Part shown: positions 1 to 14,886 of the stretch, one piece after another
How positions within the stretch are numbered: the first letter of the stretch is position 1
Layout: the number at the start of each line of letters is the position of its first letter
DNA from: Anisus vortex
Lineage: Eukaryota > Mollusca > Gastropoda > Planorbidae
Direction: 5' to 3'
Length of the DNA: 64,000 nucleotides
Assembly: GCA_949126835.1 (NCBI GenBank)
Contig: CASBPS010000188.1
Location: 620,001 to 684,000 of the forward strand
Translations under genes and position numbers: made by a program
The notes under the pieces: generated by a model
The model's input: the letters and a program-made list of their open reading frames with translations, nothing else
Database searches by the model: none
Told to the model about the DNA's origin: nothing

Positions 1-3000
1 TTCTAACATTCTATACATATCTCACTTCACGTTCCATGAATCGCATCATCTATTCTATCATTCTATACATATCTCACTTCACGTTTAATGAATCACATCA
101 ACTATTCTAACATTATATACATATCTCTCTTCATGTTCCATGAATCCATCTATTCTACCATTCTATACATATATCACTTTACGTTCCATGAATCACATAA
201 TCTATTCTAACATTCTATACATGTCTCACTTCAGGTTCCATGAATCACATCATATATTCTAATATTCTATACATATCTCACTTCACGTTCCATGAATCAC
301 ATCATCTATTCTAACATACTATACACATCTCACTTCACGTTCCATGAATCACATCATCTATTATAACATTCTATACATATCTCACTTCACGTTCCATGAA
401 TCCATTTATTCTAACATTCTATACATATCTCTCTTCATGTTCCATGAATCCATCTTATCTAACAATCTATACATATTTCACTTAACGTTCCATGAATCGC
501 ATCATCTGTTCTAACATTCTATACATCTCTCACTTCTTGTTTAATGAATCACATCAACTATTCTAACATTATATACATATATCTCTTCATGTTCCATGAA
601 TCCATCTATTCTAACATTATATACATATCTTACACCACGTTCCATAAATCATAAAATCTATTCTAACATTCTATACATGTCTCACTTCAGGTTCCATGAA
701 ACACATCATCTATTCTAATATTCTATACATATCTCACGTCACGTTCCATGAATCACATCATCTATTCTAACATTCTATACACATCTTACTTTACGTTCCA
801 TGAATCACATCATCTATTATAACATTCTATACATATCTCACTTCACGTTTCATGAATCCATTTATTCTAACATTCTATACATATCTCTCTTCATGTTTCA
901 TGAATCCATCTATTCTAACAATCTATACATATTTCACTTAACGTTCCATGAATTACATCATCTATTCTAATATTCTATACATATCTCACTTCACGTTCCA
1001 TGAATCATATCATCTATTCTAACATTCTATACATATCTCACTTCAGGTTCCATGAATCACATCATCTATTCTAAAATTCTATACATATCTCACTTCAAGT
1101 TCCATGAATCACATCATCTATTCTAACATTCTATACATATCTCACTTCACGTTCCATTAATCACAACATCTTTTCTAACATTCTATTCATATCTCACTTC
1201 ACGTTCAATGAATCACATCATCTATTCTAACATTGTATACATATCTCACTTCACGTTCCATGAATCAAACCATCTATCCTAACATTACAAACATATCTCA
1301 CATTACGTTCCATGTATCACATCATCAATTCTAACATTCTATACTCATCTCATTTCACGTTCCATGAACCACATCATCTAATCTAACATTCTATACATGT
1401 CTCACTTCAGGTTCCAAGAAACACATCATCTATTCTAATATTCTATACATATATCACGTCACGTTCCATGAATCACATCATCTATTCTAACATTCTATAC
1501 ACATCTCACTTCACGTTCCATGAATCACATCATCTATTATAACATTCTATACATATCTCACTTCACGTTTCATGAATCCATTTATTCTAACATTCCATAC
1601 ATATTTCACTTAACGTTCCATGAATTACATCATCTATTCTAATATTCTATACATATATCACGTCACGTTCCATGAATCACATCATCTATTCTAACATTCT
1701 ATACACATCTCACTTCACGTTCCATGAATTACATCATCTATTATAACATTCTATACATATCTCACTTCACGTTTCATGAATCCATCTATTCTAACAATCT
1801 ATACATATTTCACTTCACGTTCCATGAATCATATCATCTATTCTAACATTCTATACATATCTCACTTCAGGTTCCATGAATCACATCATCTATTCTAAAA
1901 TTCTATATATATATCACGTCACGTTCCATGAATCACATCATCTATTCTAACATTCTATACACATCTCACTTCACGTTCCATGAATTACATCATCTATTAT
2001 AACATTCTATACATATCTCACTTCACGTTTCATGAATCCATCTATTCTAACAATCTATACATATTTCACTTAACGTTCCATGAATTACATCATCTATTCT
2101 AATATTCTATACATATCTCACTTCACGTTCCATGAATCATATCATCTATTCTAACATTCTATACATATCTCACTTCAGGTTCCATGAATTACATCATCTA
2201 TTCTAAAAATCTATACATATCTCACTTCAAGTTCCATGAATCACATCATCTATTCTAATATTCTATACATATATCACGTCACGTTCCATGAATCACATCA
2301 TCTATTCTAACATTCTATACACATCTCACTTCACGTTCCATGAATCACATCATCTATTATAACATTCTATACAAATCTCACTTCACGTTTCATGAATCCA
2401 TCTATTCTAACAATCTATACATATTTCACTTAACGTTCCATGAATTACATCATCTATTCTAATATTCTATACATATCTCACTTCACGTTCCATGAATCAT
2501 ATCATCTATTCTAACATTCTATACATATCTCACTTCAGGTTCCACGAATCACATCATCTATTCTAAAATTCTATACATATCTCACTTCAAGTTCCATGAA
2601 TCACATCATCTATTCTAACATTCTATACATATCTCACTTAACGTTCCATGAATCACATCATCTATTCTAACATTCTATACCTATCTCACTTTACCTTCCA
2701 TTAATTCATCTATTCTAACATTCTATACATATCTCACTTCACGTTCCATGACTCGCATCATCTATTCTAACATTCTATACATATCTCACTTCACATTTAA
2801 TGAATCACATCAAATATTCTAACATTATATACATATCTCTCTTCATGTTCCATGAATCCATCTATTCTTACATTCTATACATATCTCACTTCACGTTCAA
2901 TGAATCACATCATCTATTCGAACATTCTATACATATCTCACTTCACGTTCCAAAAATCACATCACCTATTCTAATATTCTATACATATCTCACTTCACGT

Positions 3001-6000
3001 TCCATGAATCACATCATCTATTCTAACATTCTATACACATCTCACTTCACGTTCCATGAATCACATCATCTATTCTAACATTCTATACTCATCTCATTTC
3101 ACGTTCCATGAATCACATCATCTATTCTAACATTCTATACATGTCTCACTTCATGTTCCATTAATCACAACATCTACTCTAACATTCTATGCATATCTCA
3201 CTTAACGTTCAATGAATCACATCATCTATTCTAACATTGTATACATATCTCACTTCACGTTCCATGAATCACACCATCTATACTAACATTACATACATAT
3301 CTCACATTACGTTCCATGTATCACATCATCAATTCTAACGTTCTATACTCATCTCATTTCACGTTCCATGAATCACATCATCTATTCTAACATTCTATAC
3401 ATATCTCTCTTCATGTTCCATGAATCCATCTATTCTAACATTCTATACATATCTCACTTCACGTTCCATGAATCATATCATCTATTCTAACATTCTATAC
3501 ATATCTCACCTCTAGTTCCATGAATCGCATCATCTATTCTAACATTCTATACATATCTCACTTCACGTTCTATTAATCACATCATCTATTCTAACATTCT
3601 ATACATATCTCACTTAACGTTCCATGAATCACATCATCTATTCTAACATTCTATACCTATCTCACTTTACCTTCCATTAATTCATCTATTCTAACATTCT
3701 ATACATATCTCACTTTACGTTCCATGAATCGCATCATCTATTCTAACATTCTATACATATCTCAATTCACATTTAATGAATCACATCAAATATTCTAACA
3801 TTATATACATATCTCTCTTCATGTTCCATGAATCCATCTATTTTTACATTCTATACATATCTCACTTCACGTTCCATGAATCACATCATCTATTCGAACA
3901 TTCTATACATATCTCACGTCACATTTCAAAAATCACACCATTCTAACCTTCTATACATATCTCACTTCACGTTCCATGAATCACATCATCTATTCTAACA
4001 TTCTATACATGTCCAACTTCAGGTTCCATAAATCACATCATCTATTCTAATATTCTATACATATCTCACTTCACGTTCCATTAATCACAACATCTATTCT
4101 AACATTCTATGCATATCTCACTTCACGTTCAATGAATACATCATCTATTCTAACATTGTATACATATCTCACTTCACGTTCCATAAATCACACCATCTAT
4201 ACTAACATTACATACATATCTCACATTACGTTCCATGTATCACATCATCAATTCTAACATGCTATACTCATCTCATTTTACGTTCCATGAATCACATCAT
4301 CTATTCTAACATTCTATACATGTCTCACTTCACGTTCCATGAATCATATCATTTATTCTAACTTTCTATACATATCTCACTTTACCTTCCATTAATTCAT
4401 CTATTCTAACATTATATACATATTTCTCTTCATGTTCCATGAATCCATCTATTCTAACATTCTATACATATCTCACTTCACGTTCCATGAATCATATCAT
4501 CTATTCTAACATTCTATACATATCTCACTTCTAGTTCCATGAATCGCATCATCTATTCTAACATTCTATACATATCTCACTTCACGTTCTATTAATCACA
4601 TCATCTATTCTAACATTCTATACATATCTCACTTAACGTTCCATGAATCACATCATCTATTCTAACATTCTATACCTATCTCACTTTACCTTCCATTAAT
4701 TCATCTATTCTAACATTCTATACATATCTCACTTCACGTTCCATGAATCTCATCATCTATTCTAACATTCTATACATATCTTACTTCACATTTAATGAAT
4801 CACATCAAATATTTTAACATTATATACATATCTCTCTTCATGTTCCATGAATCCATCTATTCTTACATTCTATACATATCTCACTTTAAGTTCCATGAAT
4901 CACATCATCCATTCGAACATTCTATACATATCTCACTTCACGTTCCAAAAATCACACCATTCTAACCTTCTATACATATCTCACTTCACGTTCCATGAAT
5001 CACTTAATCTATTCTAACATTCTATACATGTCTCACTTCAGGTTCCATGAATCACATCATCTATTCTAATATTCTATACATATCTCACTTCACGTTCCAT
5101 GAATCACATCATCTATTCTAACATTCTATACACATCTCACTTCACGTTCCGTGAATCACATCATCTATTATAACATTCTATACATATCTCACTTCACGTT
5201 TCATGAATCCATCTATTCTAACATACTATACATATCTCTCTTTATGTTCCATGAATCCATCTATTCTAACAATCTATACATTTTTCACTTGACGTTCCAT
5301 GAATCACATCATTTATTCTAATATTCTATACATATCTCACTTCACGTTCCATGAATCACATCATCTATTCTAACATTCTATACATATCTCACTTCTAGTT
5401 CCATGAATCGCATCATCTATTCTATTTTTCCAGCATATCTCACTTCACGTTTAATGAATCACATCATTTATTGTCACATTCTTTACATATCTCTCTTCAT
5501 GTTCCATGAATCCATCTATTCTAACATTCTATACATATCTCACTTCACGTTCCATGAATCACATCATCTATTTTAACATTCTATACATATCTCACTTCAC
5601 GTTCCATGAATCCATCTATTCTAACATTCTATACATATCCCACTTCACGTTTCATAAATCACATTAACTATTCTAACATTCTATACATATTTCACCTTAC
5701 ATTCCATGAATCACACCATCTATTCTAACATTCTATACATATCTCTTTTCACGATCCAAGAATCACACCATCTAGTCTAAAATTCTATACATATCTCACT
5801 TCACGTTCCATGAATTACATCATCTATTCTAACATTCTATACATATCTCACTTCACGTTCCATGAATCACGTCAACTATTCTAACATTCTATACATGTCT
5901 CACTTCACGTTCCATGAATAACATCATCTATTTTAACATTCTATACATGTCTCACTTCACGTTCCATGAATCATATCATCTATCCTAACTTTCTATACAT

Positions 6001-6234
6001 ATCTCACTTTACGTTCCATAAATCCATCTATTCTAACATTCTATAAATATCTCTCTTCATGTTCCATGTATCCATCTATTCTAACATTCTATACATATCT
6101 CACTTCACGTTCCATGAATCATATCATCTATTCTAACATTCTATACATATCTCACTTCACGTTCCATGAATCACATCATCTATTCTAACATTCTATACAT
6201 ATCTCACTTCACGTTCTATTAATCACATCATCTA
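1..6234 (+). repeat. 6234-bp tandem duplication, copy 1
   Basis: Positions 1-5395 match 6235-11629 at an offset of 6234 bp. About fifteen scattered substitutions were noticed, plus one short patch near 4385-4405 where copy 1 reads taccttccattaattc and copy 2 reads taagttccataaatcc; that patch looks like conversion from another unit. From 5396 copy 1 continues with the tctatttttccag monomer, while copy 2 does not. The unit may begin upstream of the window. Confidence 0.88.
5421..5433 (+). repeat. Variant monomer with acceptor-like tctatttttccag (first of nine)
   Basis: The usual tctaacattctatacatatctc is replaced by tctatttttccagcatatctc, a rare substitution of the monomer core. The same 13 bases start at 5421, 15376, 17562, 32972, 35521, 41691, 42754, 47641 and 48704. 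Each is preceded by the cacttctagttcc and gaatcgcatc variants, so it spread as part of a larger unit. It is a good marker of unit copy number. Confidence 0.85.
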
Positions 6235-9200
6235 TTCTAACATTCTATACATATCTCACTTCACGTTCCATGAATCGCATCATCTATTCTAACATTCTAT
6301 ACATATCTCACTTCACGTTTAATGAATCACATCAACTATTCTAACATTATATACATATCTCTCTTCATGTTCCATGAATCCATCTATTCTACCATTCTAT
6401 ACATATATCACTTTACGTTCCATGAATCACATAATCTATTCTAACATTCTATACATGTCTCACTTCAGGTTCCATGAATCACATCATATATTCTAATATT
6501 CTATACATATCTCACTTCACGTTCCATGAATCACATCATCTATTCTAACATACTATACACATCTCACTTCACGTTCCATGAATCACATCATCTATTATAA
6601 CATTCTATACATATCTCACTTCACGTTCCATGAATCCATTTATTCTAACATTCTATACATATCTCTCTTCATGTTCCATGAATCCATCTTATCTAACAAT
6701 CTATACATATTTCACTTAACGTTCCATGAATCGCATCATCTGTTCTAACATTCTATACATCTCTCACTTCTTGTTTAATGAATCACATCAACTATTCTAA
6801 CATTATATACATATATCTCTTCATGTTCCATGAATCCATCTATTCTAACATTATATACATATCTCACACCACGTTCCATAAATCATAAAATCTATTCTAA
6901 CATTCTATACATGTCTCACTTCAGGTTCCATGAAACACATCATCTATTCTAATATTCTATACATATCTCACGTCACGTTCCATGAATCACATCATCTATT
7001 CTAACATTCTATACACATCTTACTTTACGTTCCATGAATCACATCATCTATTATAACATTCTATACATATCTCACTTCACGTTTCATGAATCCATTTATT
7101 CTAACATTCTATACATATCTCTCTTCATGTTCCATGAATCCATCTATTCTAACAATCTATACATATTTCACTTAACGTTCCATGAATTACATCATCTATT
7201 CTAATATTCTATACATATCTCACTTCACGTTCCATGAATCATATCATCTATTCTAACATTCTATACATATCTCACTTCAGGTTCCATGAATCACATCATC
7301 TATTCTAAAATTCTATACATATCTCACTTCAAGTTCCATGAATCACATCATCTATTCTAACATTCTATACATATCTCACTTCACGTTCCATTAATCACAA
7401 CATCTTTTCTAACATTCTATTCATATCTCACTTCACGTTCAATGAATCACATCATCTATTCTAACATTGTATACATATCTCACTTCACGTTCCATGAATC
7501 ACACCATCTATCCTAACATTACAAACATATCTCACATTACGTTCCATGTATCACATCATCAATTCTAACATTCTATACTCATCTCATTTCACGTTCCATG
7601 AATCACATCATCTAATCTAACATTCTATACATGTCTCACTTCAGGTTCCATGAAACACATCATCTATTCTAATATTCTATACATATATCACGTCACGTTC
7701 CATGAATCACATCATCTATTCTAACATTCTATACACATCTCACTTCACGTTCCATGAATCACATCATCTATTATAACATTCTATACATATCTCACTTCAC
7801 GTTTCATGAATCCATTTATTCTAACATTCCATACATATTTCACTTAACGTTCCATGAATTACATCATCTATTCTAATATTCTATACATATATCACGTCAC
7901 GTTCCATGAATCACATCATCTATTCTAACATTCTATACACATCTCACTTCACGTTCCATGAATTACATCATCTATTATAACATTCTATACATATCTCACT
8001 TCACGTTTCATGAATCCATCTATTCTAACAATCTATACATATTTCACTTCACGTTCCATGAATCATATCATCTATTCTAACATTCTATACATATCTCACT
8101 TCAGGTTCCATGAATCACATCATCTATTCTAAAATTCTATACATATATCACGTCACGTTCCATGAATCACATCATCTATTCTAACATTCTATACACATCT
8201 CACTTCACGTTCCATGAATTACATCATCTATTATAACATTCTATACATATCTCACTTCACGTTTCATGAATCCATCTATTCTAACAATCTATACATATTT
8301 CACTTAACGTTCCATGAATTACATCATCTATTCTAATATTCTATACATATCTCACTTCACGTTCCATGAATCATATCATCTATTCTAACATTCTATACAT
8401 ATCTCACTTCAGGTTCCATGAATTACATCATCTATTCTAAAAATCTATACATATCTCACTTCAAGTTCCATGAATCACATCATCTATTCTAATATTCTAT
8501 ACATATATCACGTCACTTTCCATGAATCACATCATCTATTCTAACATTCTATACACATCTCACTTCACGTTCCATGAATCACATCATCTATTATAACATT
8601 CTATACAAATCTCACTTCACGTTTCATGAATCCATCTATTCTAACAATCTATACATATTTCACTTAACGTTCCATGAATTACATCATCTATTCTAATATT
8701 CTATACATATCTCACCTCACGTTCCATGAATCATATCATCTATTCTAACATTCTATACATATCTCACTTCAGGTTCCACGAATCACATCATCTATTCTAA
8801 AATTCTATACATATCTCACTTCAAGTTCCATGAATCACATCATCTATTCTAACATTCTATACATATCTCACTTAACGTTCCATGAATCACATCATCTATT
8901 CTAACATTCTATACCTATCTCACTTTACCTTCCATTAATTCATCTATTCTAACATTCTATACATATCTCACTTCACGTTCCATGACTCGCATCATCTATT
9001 CTAACATTCTATACATATCTCACTTCACATTTAATGAATCACATCAAATATTCTAACATTATATACATATCTCTCTTCATGTTCCATGAATCCATCTATT
9101 CTTACATTCTATACATATCTCACTTCACGTTCAATGAATCACATCATCTATTCGAACATTCTATACATATCTCACTTCACGTTCCAAAAATCACATCACC

Positions 9201-11629
9201 TATTCTAATATTCTATACATATCTCACTTCACGTTCCATGAATCACATCATCTATTCTAACATTCTATACACATCTCACTTCACGTTCCATGAATCACAT
9301 CATCTATTCTAACATTCTATACTCATCTCATTTCACGTTCCATGAATCACATCATCTATTCTAACATTCTATACATGTCTCACTTCATGTTCCATTAATC
9401 ACAACATCTACTCTAACATTCTATGCATATCTCACTTAACGTTCAATGAATCACATCATCTATTCTAAAATTGTATACATATCTCACTTCACGTTCCATG
9501 AATCACACCATCTATACTAACATTACATACATATCTCACATTACGTTCCATGTATCACATCATCAATTCTAACGTTCTATACTCATCTCATTTCACGTTC
9601 CATGAATCACATCATCTATTCTAACATTCTATACATATCTCTCTTCATGTTCCATGAATCCATCTATTCTAACATTCTATACATATCTCACTTCACGTTC
9701 CATGAATCATATCATCTATTCTAACATTCTATACATATCTCACCTCTAGTTCCATGAATCGCATCATCTATTCTAACATTCTATACATATCTCACTTCAC
9801 GTTCTATTAATCACATCATCTATTCTAACATTCTATACATATCTCACTTAACGTTCCATGAATCACATCATCTATTCTAACATTCTATACCTATCTCACT
9901 TTACCTTCCATTAATTCATCTATTCTAACATTCTATACATATCTCACTTTACGTTCCATGAATCGCATCATCTATTCTAACATTCTATACATATCTCAAT
10001 TCACATTTAATGAATCACATCAAATATTCTAACATTATATACATATCTCTCTTCATGTTCCATGAATCCATCTATTTTTACATTCTATACATATCTCACT
10101 TCACGTTCCATGAATCACATCATCTATTCGAACATTCTATACATATCTCACGTCACGTTTCAAAAATCACACCATTCTAACCTTCTATACATATCTCACT
10201 TCACGTTCCATGAATCACATCATCTATTCTAACATTCTATACATGTCCAACTTCAGGTTCCATAAATCACATCATCTATTCTAATATTCTATACATATCT
10301 CACTTCACGTTCCATTAATCACAACATCTATTCTAACATTCTATGCATATCTCACTTCACGTTCAATGAATACATCATCTATTCTAACATTGTATACATA
10401 TCTCACTTCACGTTCCATAAATCACACCATCTATACTAACATTACATACATATCTCACATTACGTTCCATGTATCACATCATCAATTCTAACATGCTATA
10501 CTCATCTCATTTTACGTTCCATGAATCACATCATCTATTCTAACATTCTATACATGTCTCACTTCACGTTCCATGAATCATATCATTTATTCTAACTTTC
10601 TATACATATCTCACTTTAAGTTCCATAAATCCATCTATTCTAACATTATATACATATTTCTCTTCATGTTCCATGAATCCATCTATTCTAACATTCTATA
10701 CATATCTCACTTCACGTTCCATGAATCATATCATCTATTCTAACATTCTATACATATCTCACTTCTAGTTCCATGAATCGCATCATCTATTCTAACATTC
10801 TATACATATCTCACTTCACGTTCTATTAATCACATCATCTATTCTAACATTCTATACATATCTCACTTAACGTTCCATGAATCACATCATCTATTCTAAC
10901 ATTCTATACCTATCTCACTTTACCTTCCATTAATTCATCTATTCTAACATTCTATACATATCTCACTTCACGTTCCATGAATCTCATCATCTATTCTAAC
11001 ATTCTATACATATCTTACTTCACATTTAATGAATCACATCAAATATTTTAACATTATATACATATCTCTCTTCATGTTCCATGAATCCATCTATTCTTAC
11101 ATTCTATACATATCTCACTTTAAGTTCCATGAATCACATCATCCATTCGAACATTCTATACATATCTCACTTCACGTTCCAAAAATCACACCATTCTAAC
11201 CTTCTATACATATCTCACTTCACGTTCCATGAATCACTTAATCTATTCTAACATTCTATACATGTCTCACTTCAGGTTCCATGAATCACATCATCTATTC
11301 TAATATTCTATACATATCTCACTTCACGTTCCATGAATCACATCATCTATTCTAACATTCTATACACATCTCACTTCACGTTCCGTGAATCACATCATCT
11401 ATTATAACATTCTATACATATCTCACTTCACGTTTCATGAATCCATCTATTCTAACATACTATACATATCTCTCTTTATGTTCCATGAATTTATCTATTC
11501 TAACAATCTATACATATTTCACTTGACGTTCCATGAATCACATCATTTATTCTAATATTCTATACATATCTCACTTCACGTTCCATGAATCACATCATCT
11601 ATTCTAACATTCTATACATATCTCACTTC
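6235..11629 (+). repeat. 6234-bp tandem duplication, copy 2 (partial)
   Basis: It is collinear with 1-5395, keeping the order of all variant monomers, including those with cgtcacgttcc and the truncated caccattctaac type. Identity is roughly 99.7% by eye. Its last part, from about 10.05 to 10.93 kb, is repeated again at 12.45-13.33 kb (offset 2395 bp), showing overlapping amplification events. Confidence 0.86.
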
Positions 11630-14600
11630 AAGTTCCATGAATCACATCATCTATTCTAATATTCTATACATATCTCACTTCACGTTTCATGAGTCATATC
11701 ATCTATTCTAATATTCTATACATATACCACTTCACGTTCCATAAATCACAACATCTATTCTAACATTCTATACATATCTCACTTTACATTCCATGAATCA
11801 CACCATCTATTCTAACATTCTATACATATCTCACTTCACGATCCATGAATTACACCATCTATTCTAAAATTCTATACATATCTCACTTCACGTTCTATGA
11901 ATCACATCATCTATTCTAACATTCTATACATATCTCACTTCAAGTACCATGAATCACGTCAACTATTCTAACATTCTATACATGTCTCACTTCACGTTCC
12001 ATGAATCACATCATCTATTCTAACATTCTTTACATATCTCACTTTACGTTCCATAAATCCATCTATTCTAACATTCTATAAATATCTCTATTCATGTTCC
12101 ATAAATCCATCTATTCTAACATTCTATACATATCTCACTTCACGTTCCATGAATCATATCATCTATTCTAACATTCCATACATATCTCACTTCACGTTCC
12201 ATAAATCACATCATCTATTCTAACATTCTATACATATCTCACTTCACGTTCCATGAATCACATCATCAATTCTTACATTCTATACCTATCTCACTTTACC
12301 TTCCATTAATCCATCTATTCTAACATTCTATACATATCTCACTTCACGTTCCATGAATCGCATCATCTGTTCTAACATTCTATACATCTCTCACTTCACG
12401 TTTAATGAATCACATCAACTATTCTAACATTATATACATATCTCTCTTCATGTTCCATGAATCCATCTATTCTTACATTCTATACATATCTCACTTCACG
12501 TTCCATGAATCACATCATCTATTCGAACATTCTATACATATCTCACGTCACGTTTCAAAAATCACACCATTCTAACCTTCTATACATATCTCACTTCACG
12601 TTCCATGAATCACATCATCTATTCTAACATTCTATACATGTCTAACTTCAGGTTCCATAAATCACATCATCTATTCTAATATTCTATACATATCTCACTT
12701 CACGTTCCATTAATCACAACATCTATTCTAACATTCTATGCATATCTCACTTCACGTTCAATGAATCACATCATCTATTCTAACATTGTATACATATCTC
12801 AATTCACGTTCCATGAATCACACCATCTATACTAACATTACATACATATCTCACATTACGTTCCATGTATCACATCATCAATTCTAACATGCTATACTCA
12901 TCTCATTTTACGTTCCATGAATCACATCATCTATTCTAACATTCTATACATGTCTCACTTCACGTTCCATGAATCATATCATTTATTCTAACTTTCTATA
13001 CATATCTCACTTTAAGTTCCATAAATCCATCTATTCTAACATTATATACATATTTCTCTTCATGTTCCATGAATCCATCTATTCTAACATTCTATACATA
13101 TCTCACTTCACGTTCCATGAATCATATCATCTATTCTAACATTCTATACATATCTCACATCTAGTTCCATGAATCGCATCATCTATTCTAACATTCTATA
13201 CATATCTCACTTCACGTTCTATTAATCACATCATCTATTCTAAAATTCTATACATATCTCACTTAACGTTCCATGAATCACATCATCTATTCTAACATTC
13301 TATACCTATCTCACTTTACCTTCCATTAATTCATCTATTCTAACATTCTATACATGTCTCACTTCAGGTTCCATGAATCACATCATCTATTCTAATATTC
13401 TATACATATCTCACTTCGCGTTCCATGAATCACATCATCTTTTCTAACATTCTATACACATCTCACTTCACGTTCCATGAATCACATCATTTATTATAAC
13501 ATTCTATACATATCTCACTTTACGTTCCATGAATCCATCTATTCTAACATTTTATACATATCTCTCTTCATGTTCCATGAATCCATCTATTCTAACAATC
13601 TATACATATTTCACTTCACGTTCCCTGAATCACATCATCTATTCTAATATTCTATACATATCTCACTTCACGTTCCATGAATCATATCATCTATTCTAAC
13701 ATTCTATACATATCTCACTTCAGGTTCCATAAATCACATTATCTATTCTAAAATTCTATACATATCTCACTTCAAGTTCCATGAATCACATCATCTATTC
13801 TAACATTCTATACATATCTTACTTCACGTTCCATTAATCACATTTTCTATTCTAACATTCTATTCATATCTCACTTCACGTTCAATGAATCACATCATCT
13901 ATTCTAACATTGTATACATATCTCACTTCTTGTTCCATGAATCACACCATCTATCCTAACATTCCATACATATCTCACATTACTTCCATATATCACATCA
14001 TCTCATCTAACATTCTATACTCATCTCACTTCAAGTTCCATGAATAACATCATCTATTCTAACATTCTATGCATATCTCACTTCACGTTCCATGAATCAC
14101 ATCTTCATCACAACATTCTATACATGTCTCACTTCACGTTCCATGAATTACATCACTTATTCTAACTTTCTTTACATATCTCACTTTACGTTCCATGAAT
14201 TCATCTATTCTAACGTTCTATACATATCCCACTTCACGTCCATGATTCCATCTATTTTAACATTCTATACATATCTCACTTCATGTTAAATGAATCACAT
14301 CATCTATTCTATTATTCTATACATATCTCACTTCACGTTCCATAAATCACACCATCTATTCTAACATTTCATAAATATATCACTTCACGTTCCATGAATC
14401 ACATCATCAATACAACATTCTATACATGTCTCACTTCACGTTCCTTGAATCACATCATCTATTCTAACATTCTATACCTATCTCACTTTACATTCCATGA
14501 ATCACATCTTCAATACAACATTCTATACATGTCTCACTTCACGTTCCATGAATCACATCACTTATTCTAACTTTCTATACATATCTCACTTTACGTTCCA

Positions 14601-14886
14601 TGAATTCATCTATTCTAACGTTCTATACATATCCCACTTCACGTCGATGATTCCATCTATTTTAACATTTTATACATATCTCACTTCATGTTCCATTAAT
14701 CGCATCATCTATTCTAACATTCTATACATATCTCACTTCACGTTAAATAAATCACATCATCTATTCTATTATTTTATACATATCTCACTTCACGTTCCAT
14801 AAATCACACCATCTATTCTAACATTTCATAAATATATCACTTCACGTTCCATGAATCACATCATCAATTCCAACATTCTATACATG
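11630..14886 (+). repeat. Satellite stretch of mixed variant monomers
   Basis: Links the 6234-bp and 2186-bp duplication domains. It contains the third copy of the 10.05-10.93 kb segment (12.45-13.33 kb) and the first occurrences of the cattacttccatatatc and cttcaatacaac variant monomers near 13.98 and 14.10 kb, which mark the higher-order unit in the rest of the window. A local duplication of the cttcaatacaac segment lies at about 14.09-14.29 and 14.50-14.70 kb. Confidence 0.75.

Noticed and set aside
2800..3078. Short forward ORFs of 65-101 codons rich in MNHIIYSNILYISHF-like repeats throughout the array
   Set aside because: They are translations of the satellite itself. The 52-bp period shifts frame each monomer, so stops recur about every three monomers. 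No start context, codon bias or conservation of protein over DNA was seen.
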